Source: Anodontia alba (taxonomy: Eukaryota > Mollusca > Bivalvia > Lucinida > Lucinidae). From it: a stretch of DNA of 64,000 nt. The notes below the pieces were generated by a model. The model did not search any database and was not told the DNA's origin. It saw nothing but the letters and a program-made list of their open reading frames with translations. Below are positions 11,163 through 22,017 of this stretch, in pieces (positions within the stretch are counted from its first letter, which is position 1; each line of letters starts with the position of its first letter). Position numbers and translations under genes: made by a program. The stretch is from contig OZ024824.1 in the NCBI GenBank assembly GCA_964016985.1, positions 49,641,587-49,705,586 of the forward strand, given 5' to 3'.

Positions 11163-12060
11163 AACCTTCGGGTTATACGACAATTCTTTACTGATGGGAC
11201 ACCACCCCACAAGGCCCTGCTGCCAGGGGTAAGACCCATCTGGGTGGCATCTTTAGGGTGCTATAGGTACTCAATAAGTCTGTCCACCTCTGACCGGTCG
11301 TGATCGGTCACTGGTCACGGTCATCGGTCAAACAGTCACCGGTCATCCATCTGGGTGGTGTCTTTATGGGTGATACAGGCACTCAATAAAGTTTAAGTCC
11401 ACAAATCACCGGTCACTGGTCAAAAAATTACTATCGAACAATCAATTACCGGGCATCTAATCACCAGGCATGATCAGCAGGTACCAGTCACCAATCATAG
11501 AAGTACCAATCATATTGCCGGATTATTAATACTGTCCGGGCATCCATCTACCTTACAGACAATGAAGATGTGACTGAAGATTACTATGGTGGAGAGAATT
11601 TGTCAACCTTCGGGTTATACAACAATTCCTTACTGATGGGACACCATCCCACAAGGCCCTGCTGCCAGGGGTAGGACCCATCTGGGTGGCATCTTATGGG
11701 TGCTTTAGGCACTCAGTAAGTCTGTCCACCTCTGACCAGTCGTGACCGGTCACTGGTCACGGTCATCGGTCAAACAGTCACTGGTCATCCATCTGGGTGG
11801 TGTCTTTATGGGTGATACAGGCACTCAATAAAGTTTAAGTCCACAAATCACCGGTCACTGGTCAAAAAATTACTATCGAACAATCAATTACCGGGCATCT
11901 AATCACCAGGCATGATCAGTGGGTACCAGTCACCAATCATAGAAGTACCAATCATATTGCTGGATTATTAGTGACTGGATAACAGTCACTAGTGCCTGGT
12001 CAATTAGTTTTGACTCATAGAATGCCAGGGATGAGTCAAATTAATGGGTACAGATTATTA
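11163..12060 (+). repeat. 448-bp direct tandem duplication inside DIRS A
   Basis: The segment starting CAACCTTCGGGTTATAC at 11163 recurs at 11611. Both hold TACTGATGGGACACCA, CTGCCAGGGGTA, a run of GGTCACTGGTCA / GGTCATCGGTCA words and ATTACCGGGCATCTAATCACC. The copies differ at few positions, so the duplication is younger than the decay of the element. Confidence 0.88.
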
Positions 12061-12488
12061 AATGTCAGTGTTTGGTTAGAATACTGGGTAGACATTTATA
12101 TCAAGGAATTCTATGCAGTCATTTCGAATTAGACTCAAAACCGAGATATTTGTAATTATAATCTGAAAGTATATTGTTATCGAAAACAGTACTTGAAAGA
12201 TTATAGATCTGTTCCTCTTTATACTGGCTGGATATAGATCTTTACCTCATAAGGTTTTACGGCAGGGGATGAGCTTCATGCTGTGACTTGATAATATAAG
12301 AAGAGAAGATAAATGTATCGTTTACCTACCTTCTCCTTCTTCTTCTTTAATTTCTTTGTTCTCTTTCGTAAGAAGCAAAGAAACAGAAATCAATATAATT
12401 ATTTGAAAAGAAGTTACCGATTTCTTTCTTCTTCTTTTCTTTGGTACATAGTTATGATCATTATGGTATCATAATCTAACTTTTCCCT

Positions 12489-12716
12489 CAGGTTGTTTAC
12501 AGTCAACCGGATTGAGTGGTTGAAAACTACCAAATTTACACAGGTTGTTTACGTTCAGATAACACAACAACCTGATAGATTGGTAGAAAAACACCTAATC
12601 TATACAGGTTATTTATAATAATATAACCTGATAAGTGGGTAAACACTTAACTTTACCAGGTTGTTTTCGATCGAATAACATTGCAACCTGATAGAATGAT
12701 AATTAAGATTCCTAAT
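12489..12716 (+). repeat. Four tandem hairpin units (~58 bp)
   Basis: Each unit has an inverted repeat with CAGGTTG arms: 12541-12574 (CAGGTTGTT / AACAACCTG), 12605-12630 (CAGGTTAT / ATAACCTG) and 12657-12690 (CAGGTTG / CAACCTG). The first unit (from 12489) has GGTTG / CAACC. A second small hairpin lies between units (AAGTG..CACTT). Confidence 0.8.
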
Positions 12717-13587
12717 TATAGTCGATAAATTGGGGCATTATCTAGGACTCAGAATCAGTCTTCGAAAAGATTCCTGATCCTTCGATAATATAATTATCAA
12801 TCGTCTAAAAAAGTACCGGCCATATCTCCGAAAATTTTAGAAGATCATACACTCTTTATGTTACTATCAGGAATAGAACTATTTATGGATCGTGTTAATT
12901 CCTTATTAGTTCTGTTCTATCTAATGATATAAATATTTCAAGTATATCCAAATTATTAAGGATAAACTTGTTTCATATACACATCAAGTGTCAAAGTTTT
13001 GACTTTATCATGTGTAATATATATAACTATAACATAATTCCTCTATAGACTCTAATTCACATAGAAGCAGGGGTCATCCTAGAGCTTTCAGAGAGGGAAA
13101 AGTTTTGTGACATATTCAGGATTTCAGGGAGAAGTTTTGGTCCAAATTTTGGATTTTCCTATACATTCTATACATTTTCACTTCTCCCTCAGCTCAAGAT
13201 AGTGAGAAGTCAGCCAGCTTAGGGAGACTTTTTCTCTCAAATCGCCCTCTAGGATGACCCCTGTTAAGAAGTCTAGTAGAGGTAAATATTCTTTATGTTT
13301 TGGGAAACGATAAACACTTCAGGCTTTAATTCCCATACTAATTGTTCATCGACAATTATTTATACCTTAACAAAGAGTCCATGTCAGTAAGTCTTGTCCA
13401 GACTCATGGAGAAGGTAAATAAGCGGTATATATTAAGGCATTAATAATTTAGATAACATTATTATTATTACCTTAACAAATTAGCTTAGTTCAAGAAGTT
13501 ACAAAATCTAATTACGAAATTTAGATTTTGGCTCTTCAGAGATTAACAAATTATATTAGGCTATGGGATCGTTTAGAAACCTATATA

Positions 13588-13917
13588 CAGTGCTCCAGCT
13601 AGCCCTATATGGAGGGGCGGGCCACCCCTCTTGCCCTCTCCTGCCACCCCTCTGCCCTTCCTCAGCTGCCCTCTGTCTTATTTCAACAGACATTCATGAA
13701 AATCGGACCAAAATTAAAAAAAGTTATGTGTTTAAGTCAGTTTTATATGTACTCTATTTTTGAGGTACATTTATTTATTTTAGAATGGGATTATATTTTG
13801 TAACATGTCTTGATACTAAGCACATCAAATGACACATGGTGCCCTCATTCTTGTATGACCACGCAAAAAGTGCCCTACCCTGCACCCCTCTGCCCTCAAA
13901 TCCTAGCTGGAGCACTG
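13588..13917. mobile_element. 330-bp MITE with CAGTGCTCCAGCTAG inverted ends
   Basis: The two 15-base ends, CAGTGCTCCAGCTAG and CTAGCTGGAGCACTG, are perfect inverted repeats. ATATA stands on both sides (left ..CCTATATA, right ATATAGC..). The interior is short, with C-rich CCCTCTGCCC blocks near both ends, and has no coding capacity. A CAG..CTG start would suit a hAT-type non-autonomous element, but only five flanking bases match, not eight, so the superfamily is open. Confidence 0.85.
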
Positions 13918-14358
13918 ATATAGCTAATAATAATTACAGACCTAAACAGACGTATCATATAGGTCTAATATTATTTTCCTGAAGTCTGATACAAGGGAAT
14001 TTCTTAGAGGAGAATTTATGTATTGAAGTTTTTACCTCCTCTAAACATCATTGACAAGTATAAGTCATATACCAATTCTTCCATTGTCTGTCTTCCAACA
14101 TCAACAGATATTACAATGAGAAGATTTGTATACTTTCGAATCAGTAAGGAAAATAAAGTACGGTAAATGTCCTAAAATTTCGAACACTCTAAAATTTCGA
14201 ACACCTAATATTTTTGCCCAAAATAATTTCTGGAAATGTCCTAAAATCTCGAACAGTAGCAGTTTTGCAAAAAGGGGATTTCTAAAATTTCGAACACAGC
14301 TTTCTTCAAGTAATTTTTTATCGGCACATTCTAATTTCGGTAACAGTTTTTCCGTTAT

Positions 14359-14424
14359 GGAACCGGAAACTAAAGTAGCAGTATTGAAAACCACCGCAAA
14401 ACGTAAACGCACAGGGCAGTGACA
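14359..14424 (+). CDS. Possible small ORF near the transposon's left end
   Basis: An ATG opens 21 codons reading MEPETKVAVLKTTAKRKRTGQ-stop, with a basic AKRKR patch. It is the first ATG of any length inside the left end and could be a leftover first exon of a transposase. No homology is recognised and length alone gives no support. Confidence 0.12.
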
Positions 14425-14865
14425 TAACGATTTTTATGTACATAAATGGCATGGGAACCCTATTTTAATTTTATACAAACCCAGGAGATAACTGAAAATT
14501 CACAAAAAAAAAAAAAAAGAGAGACTTTCATCACAATGTTAGCCATTTCCACATGACAGTCACGTGGATGTCCGCGTGATAAGGGTTAGATTATGCGCAG
14601 GCGATCTAGAACTGTTGTTACTTTGTGGCAGACATGATAAACGGGATAAATCTATGGATGCGCGCTGTACAATCTGACTATTTGCTGTTAGTTCATGTAT
14701 ATCATCACTACTTAATATGTCTTATTGCTATACCTACGTAGATTTTCATGGGTCTGCTCAGATATGCCACCGGGCGACGACGCGCAATTCTGGGACAGTC
14801 TCATTTCCAGTATAGATTACAAAAATATATGTGAAAATACAGAAAATGCAACAGTCACATTCCCT

Positions 14866-15306
14866 TGCCCCGCATGAAGAAACCGTGTGCTCGTAACGGT
14901 AACGTCACGAGAAATCGTGGCGGACACACACTTATGTTCGTTAAATTATAGAGCATTTTTTTCCGTCAGAAATGCATATGAAACTGGCAGGTATTAAAAA
15001 TAGAACCTAAGTATTGGGACAGATAGGCCTATGCAAACTGCAGACTCAGATCAGATGCTGCAGAGAAAGAGGGAATGAAACTAGTTAAGGGGGAACAGGG
15101 AACATGGAACACACTTTTAGGACAATAAGGCGTGCGACCAGTGAAGACTCAGATCATCTTCCGATGCAAGGGCAGTCAGATTTTGCCGTTTATTGTAAAC
15201 TCCTGTTCTTGGACAGATTACAAATCTTTGGTTAAATACATCGCTGTTTCAGTGAAGGTTTTACATACGTTCTGCGGCGTCTGATCTGGGTCTACACTGT
15301 TTGCTC
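14866..15306 (+). repeat. Dispersed repeat, copy 1, with an inverted partner
   Basis: 14866-15115 is a direct copy of 17021-17285 (about 80% by eye): AACCGTGTGCTCGTAACGGTA, GAAATCGTGGCGG, CGAAACTGGCA-type words and GCAAAC..CAGATCAGATGC. The end of the unit also appears inverted at about 15273-15306 (TGCGGCGTCTGATCTGGGTC), giving a foldback of about 280 bases. Confidence 0.72.
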
Positions 15307-15699
15307 AGGCCTGTCTGTCCGAATACGAGGAGTAAGTACGGAAATTCGATCAAATCCAGTCCCTTCAGAAATCATCCTGGATCCGCACCTGATTCATAAA
15401 AAACCCCAAAAAAACCCGTAAAATTCATTATCAAGGCATATGCTATTAGCTCCCTTAAAACAGTAAAACCTAAAGATTGAGGGCCAGGGTTCGCGTTACC
15501 GATCACCATTGTCGCCATTTGCGCAGAAAAATAAAATTTGGCACAAAAATCATAAATTGGCGAAAACAAGTGGCGAAAAAAATATCACCTGAATTACCCG
15601 CTACTGAGTCATATAATTGTTGCGCGTGTCTATCGCACCTTCCTTGATTGTATAATTCGCCAATTAACAACTCAATTATCGATCAGAAAACAGTAGCTG
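15307..15699. other. No gene seen
   Basis: Interior of the large transposon. The word CTCCCTTAAAACAGTAAAACCT near 15450 recurs near 16405, so this too is repeat-derived. Confidence 0.4.
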
Positions 15700-15759
15700 A
15701 TCAAATTTACCTGAATTTGATGAAAGCGATATAAGGTCACATGCCGTGATGCGCAGTTT

Positions 15760-15985
15760 GACAGTAGCACCACCCACTTTCCACGCCTTTCGTCCTAAAT
15801 ATTCATGACGCTCTGCCGAAACTACCAATCAGGAATTAATGTCAGAGTCGCATCGCCTACGTCACAGAAATTTACCCGGAATGTAATCACATGGAACCCT
15901 ATGTCAAACACAAAGATGGAAAACAAATTGATTATATGAGAAATAATTATTGTCATTAATCGGTTCGGCTTATTAAAGCGGTAAG
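15760..15985 (+). promoter_or_regulatory. Promoter-like stretch with CCAAT box and a splice donor
   Basis: A GC-richer block inside the transposon has ACCAATCAGG (CCAAT box), TGACGCTC and CTACGTCACAG (CRE-like half sites). About 120 bases on, at 15980, TTAAAGCG|GTAAGTAC is a near-consensus 5' splice site. The order fits a promoter, a non-coding first exon and an intron, perhaps for the lost transposase. The direction is inferred only from the donor. Confidence 0.3.
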
Positions 15986-16149
15986 TACATTTTGACAGTG
16001 CCGACTTTAATTAAGCATGTTTCGGTACCTTCTTATGAGCCTTAATTTTATTTGGCGATCAACGGACGTCGTCCCGAAAAAAAAACACGAATAATGCCTC
16101 GGAGGCAGACACATTAGTCTCCGATGGTCCGGATCGCTCATTGGATCCC

Positions 16150-16281
16150 CACAGATTGTAGCGATTTATTATGAAACACATAAATTTGCTACGGTCATTC
16201 GCTCCTTCCACTGCTTCAAGACTGGCAGTTACAAGTTTCTTGCGGAAGGGTGTTCAACGTACTGGTTAACCGCTTATTGTA
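16150..16281 (+). mobile_element. Old, diverged SINE fragment
   Basis: The middle of the SINE is recognisable: GAAACACATAAATTTGCTAC, GGTCATTCGCTCCTTCCACTG, TTCAAGACTGGCAGTTACAAG and ACTGGTTAACCGCTTA. It lacks the tRNA head and the tail and is much more diverged than the other copies. Confidence 0.75.
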
Positions 16282-17020
16282 TAAGCATGCCCCCTCTTTT
16301 TTATTGGCGCGATTCATAAAAAAATGCTGTTCCCCATTCCATTTTGCATAGACAAGACTCGTAAAGCAATTGCAGTAAACTCCCTTTTAAGTCAGTTGCA
16401 GTTAGCTCCCTTAAAACAATAAAACCTGCTGTGTTAGAAACTTACCCCGCATTTATCAGGGTACAAATGAATATTGTTACGTTATTCTCTTACAATATAA
16501 AACATTAATAACATTATATTTGTTGGCTTATACAGCACTTTTCAGAACTTTCGTTTCCATGTAAAGTGTTCCATTTTTGTGTCCAACATTTGATATGCAA
16601 AACAAAGACTTATTATTAATTCATGACATTGTACTTAATTAATTACAGCAGAAGTTTTAAAAATCAGTGCAAGAATTAATTTCAAGTCCCCCACACATTT
16701 CACATTATACTGACTCTTGAATCTATTGCTGCAATTAAAGGAATCAGTAAATGAACACCTTTTTCCTGACAAGATAATTCTTTGGCGAAAAATGGCCAAA
16801 ATTTGGCTCAAAATCTGGCTCAAAGTTAAAGAAAATGGCACAAAAAAAAATCAAATTGGCGAAAATGGTGGCGAAAGAAAAAGAAATCCTAGTGCGAGCC
16901 CTGAGGGCCTTACTCTGCATTTACCAGGGTATAAATTAATATTAGTACTGTTATTATTTTACATTATGTATATACTGAGAACATTATAATTATTAAAATA
17001 CCCAGAAAATAAACAGTCAC
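16282..17020. other. No gene seen; transposon interior
   Basis: AT-rich. Around 16780-16880 a short run GGCAAAAATGG / GGCTCAAAATTGGC repeats a GGC-AAA pattern. No coding signal was recognised. Confidence 0.4.
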
Positions 17021-17285
17021 AATGCAACATTTCCTTTGCCCTGCATTAAGAAACCACGTGCTCCTAGCGGTACTCACGTGAAATCGTGGCGGGAAACCTC
17101 TTCGGGAGAAAAACAAACTTATTTTATAGAGCCTTTTCTCGTCAGAAATATATACGAAACTGGCACGTATCAAAAATTTAAAGAACCTAAATATTGGAAC
17201 AGATATGCCTATGCAAACAGCGTAGACCCAGATCAGATGCCGCAGAGAACAAGGGAATGAAACTAATTTGGGAGAATAGGGGAAT
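17021..17285 (+). repeat. Dispersed repeat, copy 2
   Basis: Direct partner of 14866-15115. One frame reads YANSVDPDQMPQ. I recall that string as a recurrent repeat-derived frame in invertebrate gene predictions, so it is treated as transposon sequence, not a gene. Confidence 0.7.
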
Positions 17286-18817
17286 TAGCCTCTGGGCTTT
17301 TCAAGATCGCCCTCCGAGTATATTCGGTTCTTAATTAAAGCCAGTATTGGTGTCTTCACAGGTATCCCTGTATTGTTCACGGAGATTTCGGTAGTATTCC
17401 GGTATTTCGGTAAGTCGTGTGACCGCTATACCAGAATTCCAAAGTTGATCTGATCATTTCTGCAAAGCGTGACGCACATGTGATAGTAAGAAAGCTCTAA
17501 ACGCGAAATTGTAAATTAGCATGTGCATCCGCGCATTCTGATCTGTGTCGTTCCTGCTCATCAATACACTGTGTCCTTCGATAATATCGGCCGCTAATAT
17601 TTAAGTTTAGCGTGCCAAAGGTTTCAATAAGCACGCCAAAAACATTTTCGTCGTGGGGATTAACGCCTCCAGCAAAATATTTCCTGTCTGACCGCGTGAT
17701 TGTCATGATATGCTCAGCGCATTCTCGGGTAATGGTCCCAACAGAGATGATAGGTCCCAACAAGCCAAAATGAACCTAATCATTTGTTACAAATGTGATC
17801 AGTCTGTGCACTTGCTAGAGACTGCGATTCATGTATTACAGCGTTTTATACCAATGACCTAATCAACGAATTGAGTGGACACCATCCTGCATTAGACTGC
17901 GTCTCGCGCTCTGATGTGACTTACACATATACACAAAGGGACATTTTCGCCTGAACAGGGATCTAATGAAAGGGTTACTATAGATGACAGATAATTCTTG
18001 CAATAAGTTTCGTTACCGAATTCTCAACGACAATACATTTTTTTTAAGAAAGAAATATTGCTAAAAACGATAATGGCAGTTCACAGGTTTGGCATACATA
18101 GTTCAGCTAGGTGTAGAGCTAAAATCTTTGATCTTGATCAGGCTGCATTCAGATCTGGTTGTCCGCACTGTTCATTTATGTATGAGTCACGACCTTATGA
18201 CATTTGAGACCGGCATAGACAAGATCAACATGCGCATTCGTGCAGTCTATGTATCGGGGCGTTCTGATTGGGGCTACGCATATCACCAACAGAATGCATT
18301 ATGTCAGCAAGCAGTGTGAATACTGCGCTTCAAAACGACGGAAATTCTAATCAGTCTGCGCTTTTCACATTTAAACTCCGTACACTTCACCTTTGAGGAA
18401 AGGGACTTGTGTTTCTGTAGTGGCTCAAACAAGAACAAACGCGCGGTAACCTTTTGAAGTATTTTTGGTCAGCTTGTGTATCTCAGTGCGGTAAACGTAA
18501 GAAGACAGTGGATTAAGCTAGCCTATTTTAAGAAAGTGGCACATTCCTGGAGTGCCGAACAAACGTATCTGGCGATTTAGTGTACCGGATAATTTATTGT
18601 TTTGTTATGAGAAACATTATTCGACATAGAATTAATTGGATGGAATTGAAAACAAACATCAGTGTGGTAATTATTTATTAGTTAATACAATTTCAAATTC
18701 AGTTTACCAATCACACATAGCAAATAAGAAAACCCTTTCGTCGTGTTGGTCCTTTTTCGTCGTTTCGGGTGTCCGAAAGCGTCCGATAGCCAAGTCAATT
18801 TTGGCTGTAAGTGAATC
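17286..18817. other. No gene seen; transposon interior
   Basis: Several pieces share TCTGATC / GCGCATTC words with the dispersed repeat (for example 17535, 18235 and 18355). An 88-codon minus-strand frame at 17763-17497 has no recognised homology and is judged chance. Confidence 0.4.
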
Positions 18818-18922
18818 TGTCCTAAAATTTCGAACAGTAAATTTTTTAGCAAATCATAATTTCTAAAATTTCGAACAGCAAGAACTGAAATTATTTAATT
18901 TTGTTCGAAATTTTAGGACATT

Positions 18923-19381
18923 TACTCGATAATTCTTCAGGACTAAATAATTATATTTCTCATCTATCTTACTTTCCGATATTGGAACCAGTTTTTCTTC
19001 ATGTTATTAGGAGAACAGAACGTCTCCTTTAACGAGTAATGTAAAGGGTACAAGCAGGAAAGTCGCGTTTTCTTACGGATATATAGTCCCCTAAAGATAA
19101 AGTTGCAATATCCGATGACGGATATTTCCTATTAAAATATAAAGACAACTAAGTCAGAACGTAATCAATAGTGTTATAAGACTGGACTGTCTCAAAAAAT
19201 TATAATAGATCTCTTATACGATTAAGTTTTCCATTTAAGGAAGTTCCGTACTTACGTTTTACTGTTGGATCTTCTTACTTTTTTGTTCGAACAATTTCGA
19301 AATGTACCTTAAATTGTACAATTTCTCATATTGCAATGGATGTTATCGTTACGAATTTACGTTAACGGACCATTAAAGAAA
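18923..19381 (+). mobile_element. DIRS copy A, right remnant
   Basis: This continues DIRS A after the transposon. It aligns by eye with 58012-58470 of copy D (ATATCCGATGACGGATATTTCC, then TAAGACTGGACTGTCT, AGGAAGTTCCG..ACTTACG and ACGGACCATTAAAG). It stops at a SINE. No right terminal repeat or coding region follows, so copy A is 3'-truncated. Confidence 0.72.
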
Positions 19382-19685
19382 GCGGGCCTCGGTGGCTCAG
19401 TTGGATGCTCGTCCGACTGGAGACCAGGAGGTCGCGGGTTCGACCCCCGCCGAGGTTGGCAACATTCTTTCATGGAGATTGATCATGAAATATTTTCTAC
19501 GGTCATTCTCTCCCTTCCGCTGATTCAAGAAGGGCAGTTGTCAGTTTCTTGCGAAAGAATGTGCACAATACTGGTTAACAGCTTAGAGGACTAAGCCTGC
19601 CCAGTAAACGTGTGGTTATGTGAACTGACTGCATTCGACATGATCCCATTGGGTTGACTGGGCCGTAAAACCTCAACACAAACAA
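19382..19685 (+). mobile_element. tRNA-derived SINE, near full length
   Basis: The tRNA head has an A box TGGCTCAGTTGG and B box GGTTCGACCCC (both RNA polymerase III internal promoter elements). The body follows (AACATTCTTTCATGGAG, AGAATGTGCACAATACTGG, CTGCCCAGTAAACGTGTGG) and the tail is GACTGGGCCGTAAAACC and CAACACAAAC. No clear target-site duplication is seen. It marks the broken edge of DIRS A. Confidence 0.9.
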
Positions 19686-20056
19686 AAAAATAGAAGAAAT
19701 TAGATTTCAGTTTCCTGAATGGCCATATAAACAAATAGAAAGACCTGCAGTGCAAGTCTGTCATGTTATTTTTTCAGTTGTATAATATCAAACTTTATTT
19801 CTGCAACAAAATAACTGCTAATGGAAACATATTGATACTTATAAAATTGTATATTGATACAATATTGGTTGGTAAAAAAAAATATGGATACATATACATC
19901 GGTTTCACGATATTCAATAACAGCACTATGATGTGACATGCCTTCTGCAGAATTCTTGTTTGTAACTTATATCCTGGTTAGGAACCTAGTCATAAAACAA
20001 GATGAATCTTGAATAATTTGCCATACATTTGATGCAGAATAACATTTTTTTTTCAG
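19686..20056 (+). other. Probable intron of the host gene
   Basis: AT-rich, no open frame, ending in a polypyrimidine tract and TTTTTTTTTCAG at 20047-20056, a strong 3' splice site. Confidence 0.45.
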
Positions 20057-20328
20057 TGGCTACAATGGAAGGCTCACCAGTTTGGAAAAAGCCATCAGAA
20101 GTGATGAAAATTCACAGACGGAGAAAATCTTTATCACAGAGAAAAGTTACAGCCACAGAAGAACACAGAACAGACTTCATCTATAAATCTCCATCAAAAT
20201 CAGGAAAGAGACGTAATCCTTTCACCTCATCTGATAATAGTGCCAACAAAAGGCAAAACACAAGGAAGGAGAAGCTATACAAAGATGATAATATGTGTAC
20301 ATTATTCAATATTTTGGACTCTGCTGAG
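20057..20328 (+). CDS. Host exon of an unrecognised nuclear-type protein
   Basis: A 272-base open exon framed by a polypyrimidine-CAG acceptor (ends 20056) and a GAG|GTAAGG donor (20329). It enters with two bases of a split codon and leaves in phase 0. The peptide contains MEGSPVWKKPSEVMKIHRRR, then KSGKRRNPFTSS and NKRQNTRKEKLY. It is strongly basic, with Lys/Arg clusters like nuclear-localisation signals and several S/T-P or RRKSL-type sites, then a short hydrophobic CTLFNILDSAE. The protein is not recognised. The next exon candidate at 22018 starts in phase 0, as required. The first Met may not be the true start, because the frame is open back to the acceptor. Confidence 0.6.
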
Positions 20329-20567
20329 GTAAGGTTTTATATTTATACAGACCCATATCTCCAGATTAGATGGGGTAGCGAAATAATATTTTTCTCGACA
20401 AAAACCTGTTGTTGTACTCATTAGAAATGCCTCACCAAGGCACTTCTATGAGTACCACGCCATGTCCTTCCATTGAGAAATAAGAAAAATATCAGTACTA
20501 TTCGGTGGAAAAAGGTGCCTTAAGATCAATACTTTTCCGTTGGAAAAAAGTGCCTTTTCTGGAGCTA

Positions 20568-21848
20568 CGAGGGCGAGTCAATAAAAAACCAGCCTAACTT
20601 ATTTCTTTGTGAGATTGATCTCTTCTTTTTCGATGTAATTGCCCTCTAGAATGATGCACTTGGACCAACGATGTTCCAGTGCCATCAGCCCAGAACTGAA
20701 GAAGCCAGGGTCCTTGTCTCTGATCCACTCCTCAACTACCGCCATGACTTCTTCGTTGGACTGGAAATGATGTCCACAGATATCCTTTTTCAAGTTTGGG
20801 AATAGGAAATAGTCACTAGGAGCTAAGTCCGGAGAATAGGCGGGGTGCGGTATTAGCTCGTACCCATTCCGCTCAACAGCATCCATTGCAATTTTGCAAG
20901 TGTGGACTCTCGCATTGTCCTGTTGGAGCAGAATTCCTTTGGAGAGTTTACCTCGGCGTTTTTCACGGATCACAATTCTCAGTTAGTCAAGCAAATTTGC
21001 ATAATACACACCTGTTATTGTACTTTTCTTTGCTAGAAAGTCCAACATAATAACGCTTTGTGCATCCCAAAATACAGTTGCCATCACCTTGCCAGCAGAG
21101 GGTTGCGTTTTGAACTTCTTTGGCCTCGGAGACCCTGGCCCTACACTCTGGCGACTTTGAGCTTTATTCTCTGGCTCATAATAATGGACCCAGGTCTCAT
21201 CTACAGTCACCAGACTTGAAAGGAAGTCATCTTCCTTTGACCTAAACCGCTTCAACATTGCGCTGTATACTGCTGCTCTGGTTGCCATTTGCTCGTCGCT
21301 AAGGGATTTTGGGACCCAACAGGCTGTTAGCTTGTGCATACCCGAGCGATCATGTAAAGTTGTTGAAATGCTACCATGTGAAATGTGTAATGCATTCGCT
21401 ATTTCTTTCACCTTAACTCGCCTGTCAGAGTACACCAGATCCCGTACTTTGTTACACATTTCTTCATCAGTGGCATCTGATGGGCGTCCAGACCTGGTTT
21501 CGTAGAAGACGTTCTACTGCATTTGAATTCCCCAACCCAGAATTTAACTTGTGCATACGATGGTGCAGAAGACCCATAAACATCGGTCAACTTGCAATGT
21601 ATTTCCTGACCTGTTTCCCCTTTCAAATACAAGTACCGAATTACAGCACGGTACTCAACTTTTGACGAAAAGCTTACTTTTGCATCGCTAGCCATGTTTG
21701 ACATTCAATATCTTAGAGTGAATGACATGATAAGGGTGCAATTTTGCCCTCAGGCCTAAAACATGTATTTTGAAACAAGGCATGAAAATCTTGGGTGTCT
21801 CGGTCAATTGGAAATGGGATAGGCAGGTTACTTATTGACTTGCCCTCA
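20568..21848 (-). mobile_element. mariner-family transposon, 1281 bp
   Basis: TA stands on both sides (20566-20567, 21849-21850). The inverted ends are CGAGGGCGAGTCAATAA and the complement of TTATTGACTTGCCCTCA. The length is typical of mariner. It lies in the intron between the exons at 20057 and 22018, in antisense orientation to the host gene. Its transposase is broken. Confidence 0.93.
20599..21704 (-). pseudogene. mariner transposase, one frameshift and one stop
   Basis: The N-terminal helix-turn-helix part (SSKVEYRAVIRYLYLKGETG, 21704-21408) is joined by a frameshift to KEIANALHISHGSISTTLHD and the catalytic core (21459-20983). The first catalytic Asp is in VTVDETWVHYYEPE. An in-frame TAA near 20980 then interrupts the protein. 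After it come LLQQDNARVH (second Asp) and YSPDLAPSDYFLFPNL (third Asp), the D,D34D layout of mariner. The C-terminus ends at 20599. The two lesions mean it cannot make an active protein. Confidence 0.92.
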
Positions 21849-21850
21849 TA

Positions 21851-22017
21851 TGCACACCTGTAGTAGGGATGAAGCTGGCCTGGAAAATTAAGTTGTCACA
21901 TGTCCCTCATGAGGAATTAGGGAGACATCTTCTAAGATAAAGAGACATGAATGAAAACCCCAACTTACTATACTTGCAAGATAAAAATAACATTCTTAAC
22001 TTTAATTTTGTTTACAG
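21851..22017 (+). other. Intron end
   Basis: Sequence after the mariner ending in TTTAATTTTGTTTACAG (acceptor, 22001-22017). Confidence 0.4.

Larger units (their letters stand above)
10587..14165 (+). mobile_element. DIRS-type element copy A, left part, non-coding
   Basis: The left terminal repeat starts AACTGCACAATACATTAACC right after TTTT. It carries CCTATAGATAATGTGC, a GAAAAAACGACAGTTTGGTCG hairpin and a weakened copy of the CACGTG site. The interior is the AT-rich, hairpin-rich type seen in C, D and F (for example GGTCTAATATT..AGAGGAGAATTTATG near 13970, matching 45130 and 54190). No gag, reverse transcriptase or recombinase was found. A 330-bp MITE sits at 13588 and a large transposon interrupts it at 14166. 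It resumes at 18923. Confidence 0.8.
14166..18922. mobile_element. 4.76-kb TA-flanked transposon with iterated subterminal repeats
   Basis: Both ends carry the same 21-base perfect inverted repeat (begins AATGTCC, then TAAAATTTCGAACA). TA is duplicated outside (14164-14165 and 18923-18924). DIRS A sequence resumes on either side, so the limits are firm. Further TAAAATTTCGAAC motifs stand near 14190, 14240 and 14282 on the left and near 18818 and 18862 on the right. No transposase was recognised. The interior is a mosaic of repeat pieces plus a SINE fragment and a promoter-like stretch. TA duplication points to the Tc1/mariner/pogo group, but that is inference. Confidence 0.82.

Noticed and set aside
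16717..17260. Frames of 74-90 codons, one with YANSVDPDQMPQ
   Set aside because: The sequence belongs to a repeat present twice inside one transposon. Known to me as a repeat-derived frame, not a gene.
17497..17763. 88-codon minus-strand frame in the TA transposon
   Set aside because: No motif, no splice context, no conservation visible; chance is sufficient.
19382..19685. Possible functional tRNA gene (A and B boxes present)
   Set aside because: The tRNA-like head is part of a 300-base SINE present six times; no acceptor stem closure or terminator.
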